DNA of 64,000 nt. Origin: Karalla daura. Taxonomy: Eukaryota; Chordata; Actinopteri; Chaetodontiformes; Leiognathidae. Below, piece after piece: positions 22,333 to 55,200 of the stretch. The notes beneath the pieces are model-generated. The model was given only the letters and a program-made list of their open reading frames with translations, was not told the DNA's origin and did no database searches. The stretch is taken from contig CM055196.1 in the NCBI GenBank assembly GCA_029224185.1, positions 20,362,509 through 20,426,508 of the forward strand. The letters are read 5' to 3'. Position 1 is the first letter of the stretch; each line of letters opens with the position of its first letter. Position numbers and translations under genes: made by a program.

Positions 22333-24116
22333 ATGCAGCAGAAAGGTGCGATCCAGATCATCGAGTGGGAGGACCTGGACAAGAGGAAGTTCTACTCCCT
22401 CGGTGTGTTCATGACCCTGACGACCAGGGCCACCGTCTACCCGGCCAGTCTCATCCGCACCCGGCTGCAGGTGCAGAAGGGCAAGGCGCTCTACTCCGGG
22501 ACCTTAGACGCCTTCTGCAAGATCCTGCGAGCGGAGGGCGTGCGGGGCCTCTACCGCGGCTTCCTGCTCAACACGTTCACTCTGGTCTCGGGACAGGCCT
22601 ACATCACCACCTACGAACTGGCGCGCAAGTACGTGTCCCAGTACTCGCCCAGCAACACGGTGAAGTCTGTGGTGGCGGGAGGCGCGGCGTCCCTGGTGGC
22701 GCAGACCATCACCGTGCCCATCGACGTGGTGTCGCAGCAGCTGATGATGCAGGGGCAGGGCGAGCACCTGACCCGCTTCAAGGCCAAGCCCAAAATGATG
22801 CTGGCGACCAGCAAACGCAGACTTACTTTCGGGCAAACCCGAGATATTACGGTTCAGATATTCGCGGCCGACGGCTTCAGGGGATTTTACAGGGGCTACG
22901 TGGCCTCGCTGCTCACCTACATCCCAAACAGTGCACTCTGGTGGCCTTTTTATCATTTTTACGCAGGTAAGTCCCAACCTGGTGAATCTGCAGCTTTTGG
23001 TTCGCTTTTAAATGGTGACCTCATGTTGTCTCTCTGTCCTGCACCCCCTATAGAGCAGCTTTCCTTGCTGGCACCCAGCGAGTGCCCTCACCTGCTCCTG
23101 CAGGCTTTGGCCGGACCAATGGCAGCGGCGACCGCCTCCACCATCACCAACCCCATGGATGTCGTTCGAGCACGCGTGCAGGTGAACACTGAGGAAATGT
23201 ACTCGACCTCTCGTGTTGAAATTTTAAGTTTTCCAGGATCAAACGCTACAAAACACTTGTTTGATCAGAAATGCTATTTTAAGAGGCCATTTCACAATCC
23301 TGCTTTTACAATCAGTGTTACAATATTAGTTTGTGTACACACCCGGCGCCATCTTATTTTCCATGAATGGTCTTGTGACTTTACGTTCCTAGTTAATCAT
23401 CAGAGCTCAACAAGTTTTTCCTGAACTCTTTAAAAACTGGAGTGATCCATAGTCAGAGTAACAAGCAGAAACAACAAATTACTGTCTCAAAAGACCCGAG
23501 TGAACATGGGTTTATTGAAATTACTTTGTGGCACGCAATTTTATGGCACGTTCGATGTCTGTTCAGATTTGCCTGTGTCAAATCAAAATCTTATACATTA
23601 ATGAGTTATTAATTGAGGGTTGCACATCTTTGGTGTCATTATTCAACATAGGTAGAAGTGTCTAGTTGTCATTCTAGCTCCCCTTATAATCCACAGGTGA
23701 AACTAGGCTTTACACCACCATATTCCACAGAAACAACAATACATGCTGTATTGTTGTTGCCTGACAATACCAGAAACAACTGGTCTGAAGCGGCACTTCC
23801 TCTGTTATCAAACATTACTCAATAGTTTCCTCTTCTGGCTGCAGCCCGACCTAAAACTGATGATTGTGCAGCTGGTATATGATGTTTTTCTCCCTGTGAT
23901 TCAACTCTCTCCCGTCTGTTGAAGGTGGAGGGACGATCCTCTGTCATTGAGACCTTCAAGCAGCTGCTGGCCGAGGAGGGGCTCTGGGGGATGACCAAGG
24001 GGCTGTCAGCCCGCATCATCTCCTCCCTGCCCACATCGGTGCTCATAGTGGTCGGGTACGAGACCCTGAAGAGACTGAGCCTGCGAGCGGATCTCATCGA
24101 GTCCAGACACTGGTGA
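22333..24116 (+). CDS. slc25a44: Solute carrier family 25 member 44, mitochondrial branched-chain amino acid carrier
   Basis: Inner mitochondrial membrane carrier; mammalian SLC25A44 imports branched-chain amino acids. Coding exons: 22333-22966, 23054-23181, 23925-24116, total 317 residues (human 314). Three mitochondrial carrier repeats are visible, with signature starts PASLIRTR (residues about 37-44), PIDVVSQQ in repeat 2 and PMDVVRARVQ in repeat 3. The glycine-rich G-x-x-G-x-Y/F-R-G helices (GVRGLYRGF, GFRGFYRGY, GLWGMTKGLSARI) follow each. The first repeat lacks the acidic residue of the usual P-x-D/E-x-x-K/R motif, as in the human protein. The N-terminus starts at the first ATG after the 5' UTR acceptor. 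The protein ends in SRHW. Intron 1 is 87 nt, in frame and stop-free. Intron 2 (23182-23924) uses an AAG acceptor. Teleosts may hold two copies (a/b); which this is was not resolved. Confidence 0.96.
23182..23924 (+). other. slc25a44: slc25a44 intron 2
   Basis: 743 bp, mostly unremarkable. It contains a short perfect hairpin at 23732-23758: arms AACAACAATAC and GTATTGTTGTT with a 5-nt loop. The coding frame stays open from exon 2 to 23424 by chance. Confidence 0.6.
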
Positions 24117-25670
24117 AATGCCCGCAGAGCTGATCTGTGGCCAGTCTCTGTCACTCCAGCTCATCTGCCTTTCCTTTAAAGCAGCCCTGATGCAGACACC
24201 TGCAACAGGGGGTTACATTTGGGAGCCACAAGTGTCATCACTTTGCCTTTTTTCTGTTCTGTCTGCCAGAGACATTTCGATGGGACCTTTTAGGTTTCGC
24301 TTAATTGTTACTGTTTAAATGTGAATATATGAGTGAAAACTGGGTATTCGGTTCAAGCTGAGAAAAACACATTATAAAAATTGGCTGATAACTCACTAGG
24401 CCCCTCTCAAAGAGTACTGGGTAAACTCCTGTAAAACGGTAAAACGATATATTTTAACAAAATGGAGCATCTGAACCAATGCATATTCTGATGTGTTTTT
24501 TTTAAGAAAACCATCTCATTTCATACTGTTGCTCAACACAAGCTTGTGAAGCTTTTCACTTCACCTCAAGTGGATTTTTTTTTTAACTAGAGCAACTTGG
24601 AGTAGAATTATGGCATGCATTGGAAGTGAGGCCAGTTGTAAGCTTCCAATGTGCCAAAATCTTAATCCAAAAATGCTTCATTAGTCCCGGTTAGCCCATC
24701 AAGAGAAGACAACTTTGTGCAGTGTGTGTGAAACACCCGCTGCCAAAGATGTGTATCTTGGTCTAAATGAAGAGATTAGGTAGCTGTTTAACTGTGACAA
24801 TAGTGTTTAACTGTAATGAGTGTATCAGTTGGGCTTCCAAAGGTATATTTGATGAAACTGTCATACGCTCAGTACACATCCTAGGGTCCTCCTGGTAGAG
24901 CTTTGCTCAGGTTTCTGTTGCTCAGTCTAAAGTTCTTCTGTAACAAACGTGGCTGTGAAACCACTGGTGCAGGCAACGTGATGAATTCTATGTAGTCGAC
25001 GAGTTGATCGGGCCAAACACGGCGAAGCGTTCCGGTCTGTGGATACCGGGACTGTAGACGAGGAAGGAATGGGTGAGGGAGACTGGAAAAGCAGGGACGC
25101 AGCAGATGAAGTTAACTCTATGGGTCACATCGTTGAGGTAGTACCACGACCGCTGTGGATGATTCTGTATATTTATAGTGTTACGGGATCAAACCTGGAG
25201 CCATCTGGTCCCCGGGGCTGAGACTCACACCATTTGGCTGCTGCTGGGAGAGAGAGAGATGGAGAAAACCAGCAGAACACATCAAACTCCACAGTTGCCT
25301 TCAGATTTCACCTGAGTGTGAGGGGCGTCAGCTGCAAAGGTAGAGAAGGGCACGGAGATGCCAACCACAACTCACTGCCAGGAAACATCTCAGCGAGGCT
25401 TCTTTTATAAACTGTTCAGTGTTTTAGTGTGAACAAAGTGGCACTTTTCTATTGGTACAACCCGACTCAGACTGATCAACTCCCTCCAGTGTCTGAACTC
25501 AATTCATCTGAAAAGGACCTTTAGCCTGCGTGGAGGAGGAGGTGCTACATGCATTTGCCACTACCTGCTTTGTGTGTGTGTAGTAGAGACTTGTCAAAGG
25601 TGCAGAGTGATGTGTTAATATGCAGAACTTGTGGATCCTTGGAAAGTAATAAAGACGTCTGAATCACTGC
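24117..25670 (+). other. slc25a44: slc25a44 3' UTR
   Basis: About 1.5 kb between the stop codon and a canonical AATAAA at 25648-25653. No open frame in it shows protein features. No better polyadenylation signal was seen closer to the stop. Confidence 0.6.
25648..25653 (+). terminator. Polyadenylation signal of slc25a44
   Basis: AATAAA on the plus strand, followed by a GT-containing stretch. It lies about 480 bp from the convergent skic8 signal. Confidence 0.6.
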
Positions 25671-26134
25671 AGCGGGCAGTTACTCGTTTAATTATCTGGG
25701 CATTACTAAGCTATTGGTGGTAAGTGGATGGGACTGTAGTTCACCTCCCTGGCCCCCAGGGGGAGAACCAGATCACACTTCACCCAGATTTCGCTGTTCT
25801 ATTACCTCAACATTAAACAGGAGAAGGGGGGGGGGGGTTAACTTGGATCTTGAATCCAGGGTTAACTTGGGTCTAATAAATTGGGTCTGGTCAGTATTTG
25901 TACACTTGTCATTCCTGAAGATGCAGCAGAAATGGTTCAGATCCGTTTCTCAACACAAATTGTGTAAATGTTAATGCAAAACAATGCAAAAACTGAGTTG
26001 TATGTGAATAACTAAAAAATAATTTGCTGTGATAAAGAAATGAACGTGTAACCACTCACACTACTCCACACTTCATACCAGACCTAGCCATTGTCATGGG
26101 AAGGAACAAAAACAGAAGTACAAAAGAAACCCCT
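25671..26134. other. Short intergenic gap between convergent genes
   Basis: Contains a poly-G run near 25826-25837. No gene or repeat family was recognised. Confidence 0.5.
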
Positions 26135-26140
26135 TTTATT
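26135..26140 (-). terminator. Polyadenylation signal of skic8
   Basis: AATAAA on the minus strand, about 115 nt past the skic8 stop codon. The 3' UTR between them carries a pyrimidine-rich CCTCCT tract on the plus strand (26187-26226). Confidence 0.65.
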
Positions 26141-26254
26141 TGACCGCACTGGGCCCGTGCAAAAAAAAAAATCATTTACAGTTTAGCCCTCCTCCCTCCT
26201 CCCTCCTCCCTCCCCTCCCCTCCCAGCTGCAGAGGCCTCCTCTTGTAGCCTGCT

Positions 26255-31862
<5,608 letters not shown>

Positions 31863-34800
31863 CTTTTGGTCCTGGGAGTTACAGTCAGTTAGATTATTTT
31901 AACCTGGAGGAAACATTGGTAACATTGATATCTTTGTTTTGACAAAGCAGGTCTTATAATTGTCTCTCACTTGATCACAATGCCTGGGTGGAGATTTGAG
32001 CCTTGTATTTTCATATCACATTCTACTTCTATACCATTTTTGGCCACTTTATCTTCAGTATAAAAACAGTTACCTGCCCATAAATGAAACATATGCTTTA
32101 TACCTTTACCATTGAAGGCTTTCGTGACTATTCTTGCACTTCAGTGTGTTCTTATTATTGAACTGTTTACATCAATGCAAACCTAGACATGTTGTATAGG
32201 CATTCAGTTTCTAGACTCTGCATATCTGGAACAAACTGCTCCTACCGAAAAGTGCTGTATAAATAAACTTTCCTTGTCTTATAACAGCGCATTAATCCCG
32301 TTTGATTTTTGGACAAGATTGTTATTATAGTAAAGAAAAAGCTAAATCCTACATAGTTCACTGAGTCTGTTTGTGTGGCTGCCAGGAAGCAGACGCCTTC
32401 TGAAACGAGACTGGATGTGTCGATGTCCCATAGATACAAAGCAGAGCTGACATCAGCTGAAGCTACAGGTTTGAATAAACATGTTCATTCAAAATCTAGT
32501 GAAGAGCTGCAGCTAACAGGAGTTAGCTCCGGCTGCAACAAAGTGCAGCTTCCTGCCTTCAAAGACCACAATGTCGGCAGGGCATAGTTATTGCCATATG
32601 AAACAAACTCCACATGTATCTATAAAACAGTATATGATATCATCTGCATCCACGTACCTTAAAATCTTCTGATAATTGTTTTATTCACTAATTAAGGCTC
32701 CGTATTTTACATGTGAGACGCCATCACAACAGTCAGCGTAACATCCGTCTTCCGTCTTCTTCGTCTGTATTTTACCGTCTGGTGAATGAGGTATGAAACG
32801 CACGATCGCCCCCATAGCGTCCGTGGCGGAGCAGTGTTACTGCAGTAGGTTTGGGGGCTTGACAGCGGTACATCTTCATTTTAGGCGTTTGAACACACAT
32901 CAGGCAGGGAAGGCAACTGGTTTACGAAGGACTGAAGGAAGACATCGATACCAAAACAAATATATACAAAATATAACACAAATATATAGCACCATATCTG
33001 ACCAGCAGGGGAGGTCCATTTGCTTTACATCCAATCAGAGTCAGGTTCACTGCCAGGTAGTTAATTTTACAGCCATTTTTCTTTAGTATTTGGAACAGAA
33101 ACCCAGCAGGGGGGTGACTAAGCACAAGGCATCGAGGACACAGAAGGCACGAACTATGCAATTATCATACAACACCGAATGAATACCCAATTTTCTCAAA
33201 ATGCTCTCCTGCGTATGACATTCTAAAGCTCTCCATACCTGGCTGCAATGGAGTCCAGTCATGACATGTCTGAATTTTTTCATGCTATTCAGGATTATTA
33301 AGAAATATAATTTTGCAGAAATACTGCTTGGTATAAGGGTGAATAAACTTTGGCACAGTACAAAACAATAGAAAGAACAAGACTTTGGCAGGATGTTGCA
33401 GTTTCCTTTGGCAAAATACTTAACCTTAAAATACTGCCACTGATTCTGCACGGTTTTCATGTGTATCAGATGAAATTCACTCTGGATGAAAGCATCTGCA
33501 AAATAACTGAAAAAATAAATGAAATAATCCCTCGGAGTGAAACCTCTGTGGTCCAGATAGATAGATCAGCCTGTCTCAACACAAATTTGTTCTATATGTA
33601 CCATTAAATATCATCCTTTTGATTGGAAAAGTCCCAAGCTTTTGGAATAAAACATGTTATTCTGCCATTTCCTTTGTGAACATGTGGACCACCTGTAGAT
33701 CTACAGACCTGCAGCGGGGGAAACCAGTGAAAGTAAAAACTCATTTCTGTTTCATTTTATAGCAAATAAACTACTTTTTCACACTTGTCAGCTATGTTAG
33801 TGCCTACCAACCGAGCACAATGTCTGAAACCTTTGTCTAGTCTTTCTCCCTGGACCCGAATCATTAGTTCCTTCTCCAGGCTCTCTCTTGTATTTTTCTG
33901 CTTGTTGTTGCTGCATGCCGTGAGGATGGCACTGCTGCTGTTTTCAGTGGAGTGATTCATTCGTACGTTCGAGGCGATAATAATGGCGGGTAATGAACCT
34001 AATGCAACAAGCTCAGCTGTGCCACGCTGAGGGGAGAGCAGGGCCTCGTTAATCATCATCTTTGATATGAAAACACAAAGCCAGTGTGGTTGTAGATTGC
34101 ATGTGAGCATTGCTGTGTAGAGAGAGAAGCAAATACTTTTTGGGTGAAACAGTAAAATCTGCGTAGATTTCTCTTCTCATAAAAACCATCAAAAGCATTC
34201 AGAATCAATGCGTAGTCGTGAAACTTTGTTATGTACTGAGATGTCTCAACCCAACTAAGCCTTTAAAGTTGACCCAAACATGAAGTATAACTCTAGCTTC
34301 AAGAAGTCTTTAGCTTCTTTAGGCAGTAAAATGAGCTGCCTGGCCTGATGATTATGTCAATGGAAACATAAAAGAGTAATCCCAAAAAGAGTAGGAACTT
34401 TTAAGCTGAGGTGTCTGTTTCCGAGGGATTTTCAGTCATTTAACTCACTCCTTTGAACTATTTTCATCCAACAACTTCGCCTTTAAAGATTAAATGATGA
34501 AAAGTTTGAAAATAGCCGACCGCATTGAAACACGTCTGAGGCTCAGACAGATGTTCGTGGGTGTTGAAACTCTTACGACACAGAGATACGGCACGCGCTG
34601 TGTTCCCCTCAGAGTCGTGGCTCTCTCTGGGTCCTCAGCGGATGCAGGAATGAATCGAGGTCAGAGAAGGTGAACTCAAAGAGAGGCAGAGACACTGTCT
34701 TCATTCAGTCAGCCGCCGTTTCACTAAAACAGGTCAGTTCACATCACGACACATTTTTGTCACAACATACTAATAAACTCTGTAGATCTGTTACCAATCT

Positions 34801-34959
34801 TGCAACCAAAACAAGTAAATACTGCTTGGACAAAGTTCAACTCTATAATGTGCACCTACACATATTAAATCTTAGAAGAAAATACAAAATTTGTTTAAAT
34901 TGTATGACTTTCAGCAACCCGTGTCTAATAAAACAACACATTCCTTTATCTTTGACTCA

Positions 34960-35100
34960 TTAATAACCAAAATTGGGGGTGGCCTGGATTGATTCCTGGT
35001 CATACTGAGGGTTTCCTCCCTAAGTCCATAAACATGCCTTTCCAAACCATCCAGGGTATGTTATTCCTTGTTTTCTGTCTACATGTACAGGGATAGCTAC
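34960..35100 (+). repeat. Relic of the tRNA-derived fish SINE-like repeat
   Basis: The words GTGGCCTGGATTGATTCCTG, GGGTTTCCTCC and AAGTCCATAAACATGC in this order match the plus orientation of the same family seen at 57090-57290 and 62720-62920. Diverged and incomplete. Confidence 0.45.
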
Positions 35101-36171
35101 TGTCAGAGTCCTGCAGCACTGTTGAAGTACAAATATGGTAAAATAATGGACGAGATGGACGAGATTAAATATATTTCTGAGTCTGCACCAATTTGTATGT
35201 CAAGAGCAGCAATTAGTTGATCAGGAACTGTAATGATATTCTATGTCCCGAGGGGCATCTCCGCCTCACTCATAGTCATAAATATTCACTGTCCTTTGCA
35301 GGAGGTCACCTGCACAGATGAGAGGATGAAACATATGCTCAAGGGCGCCTGAACTCTGGTTTGCTTGAAGCCAGAGAGTAGTTTCTAACTCTACTCTGCA
35401 AAATCATGACTGTCCTGAAATGATCAAACTGGCCGAAACACAATGATTTCACTACAACCCATACACGATAAATACCAACAACCAAACATCCGGATGATTC
35501 ATTACCGGGTAAACAAACCATCTCTCTGATCTATATTTGTGGTGTGGGGTTGTGCGACGGTGAAGCTCTCTGTTCAAAGTCCTGCTGTGGTAACTCGCAG
35601 CTATACGTGGTCAACAGGGGAACACAGCCTCACAGGGCAGAGCCGTGAGCACAATCTATGCAAAATGCTGCAAAAGGATCCCACGCACCGCAAAAATACA
35701 TAATTAATAAAGCACGGCACAACATGCGTGTAGGAGGACACACACATCGCTGTTGATATTTGTGAGGCAGGGAGAGGAAACATCTTGACTCATTTCTGCT
35801 GCAATAAAGCAGCACTTTGATCTGCGTTCCTGGTGCAGGACTAGTCTCGGGGTCATTTACTCAAAGTTATGTGAGTTATTTCTGTTTACTCCACAGTGCA
35901 GAAGAAAACAAAAAACAGTAGTACAAGTCCTTGGGCATTTAATATCTCAGTCTGTCTGATGATAAGGGAGGGTTTATAAATTAATATATGTTTTCTGGAC
36001 TAAAAGTTAAACAAACTTTGAGCCAGTGGCTTGATTTTTAGTTAGCTAGTTGGACCATCCTGCCAGAGAATAATAATGAAAAGACATGCACATAACAAAA
36101 TGTTTTAACTCTAATAGCTCTAAGAGGTTGCGTTCAGTGGCTTGCCTGCCAGAGGAGGCAGACGCGTCGGT

Positions 36172-36223
36172 CTTAATGGGACAGAGCTTACGAGGGGAGG
36201 GACCTGCTCTGACTCCCATTAAG
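36172..36223. promoter_or_regulatory. 10-bp perfect inverted repeat upstream of the crabp1 TATA box
   Basis: CTTAATGGGA at 36172-36181 and its exact reverse complement TCCCATTAAG at 36214-36223, separated by 32 bp and ending 10 bp before the TATA box. Each arm carries a TAAT homeodomain-type core. Regulatory function is inferred from position and symmetry only. Confidence 0.5.
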
Positions 36224-36232
36224 GACAGTAGC

Positions 36233-36239
36233 TATAAAA
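36233..36239 (+). promoter_or_regulatory. TATA box of crabp1
   Basis: TATAAAA preceded by AGC and followed by GAC. The expected transcription start is about 36262-36270, giving a 5' UTR of roughly 290 nt ahead of the start codon at 36556. Confidence 0.8.
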
Positions 36240-36329
36240 GACAAGATTGCAGCTGGCACTGAGACACAGACACAGACTGAGTGAAGAGTGTGTGAGGAGG
36301 GGGAAAAAACTGTAAAAGAAGCCCAGAGA

Positions 36330-36505
36330 AAGACAGAGAGAGAGAGCGAGAGAGAGAGAGAGAGAGGGAGAGAGGGAGGCTGAGCTCAGAGCAGAGGATC
36401 TAGGAGCAGAGGGGAAGAGGAAGAGGAGGAGGAGGAGGAGGAGGAGGGTGAGACAGAGTCAGAGAGAGACAGAGGGAGGAGGACAGAGAGGCAGAGAGGC
36501 ATCAC
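36330..36505 (+). repeat. Purine-rich GA/GAG tract in the crabp1 5' UTR
   Basis: Imperfect AG and AGG repeats (AGAGAGAG, then GAGGAGGAGG) cover most of the leader between the TATA box and the start codon. There is no ATG in the leader ahead of 36556 except the one that starts an unrelated short frame at 36448. Confidence 0.8.
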
Positions 36506-36555
36506 AGCGTGGAACAGGTTCTTTCGGCAGCCCCTTGCACTCAGCCTCAGCAGAC

Positions 36556-53088
<16,533 letters not shown>

Positions 53089-53371
53089 GGCTGGGCAGAG
53101 CGTCACCAGGACGAGGCAGAACCTCCACTCTGCAAACGCTAGCACGCTACCACATTTGCAAAGTACCCCGTGTAATCTCTCTGCATCAGCCTGCGTAGTC
53201 TCCACCAACTGTAGCAAAAAGAAGAAAAAAAAACGTAACTATTTGTAGTGAGTATTGTGTCCGCAAGCACAGTAGCTGGAAAAACTCAGTGTTTCCGCAT
53301 CTGCAACCCTGGCGTCAACTGTCTACTCATCAACTGCATTGATTAACTACCCATGTTCAGTCACAGCAAAC

Positions 53372-53377
53372 AATAAA
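53372..53377 (+). terminator. Polyadenylation signal of crabp1
   Basis: AATAAA within CAATAAAAATGG, about 285 nt after the crabp1 stop codon, giving a short 3' UTR. Confidence 0.7.
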
Positions 53378-53671
53378 AATGGTACAAAGAGTTTCTGACT
53401 GCCTCGTCTGTATATCGCTTGAGTGCTTATGCAAAGATCCTAACCATGATGAAAAAGATTTTCATTAAAAGATGCATTCATAACACAAAGATGGACAAAA
53501 TCATGGAGACAAGTATAGCAGATCACACCTGACCGGTCCTGCCAGACCTTCACCTACGATTCATGTCTTAACTTACCTGAAATCCAGAACTGCTACTAAA
53601 TAGACCTAAATAGTCATTGAATACTTTTCAAGTCGCTGTTTGACCATAAATATGTCATCTATACAGTCCAT

Positions 53672-53790
53672 TTATCCATCCATCCATCCATCCATCCATC
53701 ATATTACCATCCATCATTAATGGTGTATGGAGGTCTTCTGGAGCCCATTCCAGGTCACTCAGGGTGAACTCTATATTCTCTGGACTATGG

Positions 53791-53864
<74 letters not shown>

Positions 53865-53995
53865 CAGACCATTCACTCTCACACCTAGGGGCAATTAAGT
53901 CTTTCATATCAGCCTAAACATGGATGTTTTGGGCGGTGGGAGGAAATGGAGGTACCTGGAGAAAACCCACGCAGACACAGGGAGAACATGATAGC
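53672..53995 (-). repeat. tRNA-derived SINE-like repeat with internal CA expansion
   Basis: On the plus strand the order is CCATCCATCCATCC, GGAGCCCATTCCAGGTCACT, a CA array, CCATTCACTCTCACACCTA, GGGGCAATT, then GGGAGGAAATGGAG, ACCTGGAGAAAACCCACGC and ACAGGGAGAACATG. This is the order of a very common fish repeat read from its tail to its head. The tRNA-like head is lost. Confidence 0.65.
53792..53867 (+). repeat. (CA)n microsatellite inside the SINE-like repeat
   Basis: About 35 CA units with a single CG interruption near the end, placed exactly where the repeat family normally has a short CACACA segment. Confidence 0.95.
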
Positions 53996-54984
53996 TCCAG
54001 ACACAAAGGCCCTCAGTCCAACCTGGAGTCAAGTACCATTCTTGAGAAATCTGTCTGGCCTGACACATTGTATAAGCCTGCCCGGGACAGAAGACAGACC
54101 AAGCTGCGCCAACACTCGGCTTCTGATCTACTCCTTGAAAAAAAACAAAAAACACTCCTCAAAAGCCCTAAACTGCCACTTTAACAGCCTCCCCCAGCCT
54201 CCCAATCCCGGCAGCTATTCGTCGCTTGCTCCGCTTCTTCCCAGACGATCCCAGGAGACCCGTCTTTGTGTCTGATGCAGTTCTGAGGCAACACGATTAA
54301 ACGCACTGAGTGGGGCGGCGAGATAAGACCAGACGGGCTGGAGCGAGTACAGTCAAAAAGCCTGCCACGCGGGGCTCTGCCGCTCCAGCGTGACTAATGC
54401 CACAGTCGCACATCTTACACGAGCCGCCCCATTCACAGCGACAGGCCACGGAGCAGCTTTTATCCTTTGTGACGTCTTTTTAGGAAAACAAGCAGGGCGG
54501 CACAGTAATATCAGCAACTCTTTGGCAAAGCGTTTTTTGGAAATGGGAAATCAAGTCATCCTCCTGTGCCGCCCCCACACCCCCGCGGGGGCCTGTCATG
54601 CGAGGGCGACGTTATTGGAACGAACAGACACAGTAGCAGCGTGGTCACTTCATCCATCTGACCTCTTTTGCTTCACTAGCCTTTCTATCCGGATCGCCCA
54701 GCAGTCTGCGCCGCAACAAGGTGGTCAGATGCAGACGAGACGAGGGTGTTAGAGGTCCTGTGTAGAGGAGAGAGGTGAGACGGCACAAAACGAAACGGAC
54801 AAATGACTAACAGCTAACGTGGCATTAGCTACACCTGGTCTAGTACCAGGAATCTGGGTCAGAGAGACACATAGGTCGTAATTCAAGGTCCATGGCTATT
54901 TTGAGATCACTTTCATGCAGTTTCCTACAGTTTAGATGCTACAGTGAAGATGCATGTGTAGTCTTCTCAGTGATATGTGATGAG

Positions 54985-55200
54985 ACTTGAGTTTTTTATC
55001 ATACTTCCAGTCTGCACTTACATGAGAATGAAACAAAACTGGTGACTGAGGATGTGGATGGAGCCATTGAGTAAACATAATAAATAATAAAATAGTGCAA
55101 ACAATAAGCAACAAGGGTGATAGAAATCTGGAAAGGTAGGTAAAAACCTAACAAGAAGGAAGCAGACAATATGAATGATGATGTGCAAATGAAAAATGAA
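54985..55200 (+). repeat. Dispersed repeat, copy 2
   Basis: Second copy of the element at 50325-50480. The 3' part is A-rich with GTGCAAACAATAAGCAAC. Confidence 0.6.

Larger units (their letters stand above)
31863..36232. other. Intergenic region between divergent skic8 and crabp1
   Basis: About 4.4 kb. The skic8 5' region lies at the left end; a plausible splice acceptor (TAACTCCCAG) sits about 9 nt upstream of its start codon. The rest is AT-rich with a SINE-like relic at 34960-35100. Open frames such as 33083-33460 (minus) lack recognisable domains. The right 110 bp form the crabp1 promoter. Confidence 0.5.

Noticed and set aside
22333..23424. Single 363-codon slc25a44 frame
   Set aside because: It reads through the stop-free intron 1 and into intron 2. 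Family length and splice sites support the three-exon model with 317 residues.
33083..33460. 125-codon minus-strand frame in the skic8-crabp1 gap
   Set aside because: No recognisable domain, no splice or promoter context; treated as chance or an old unrecognised repeat.
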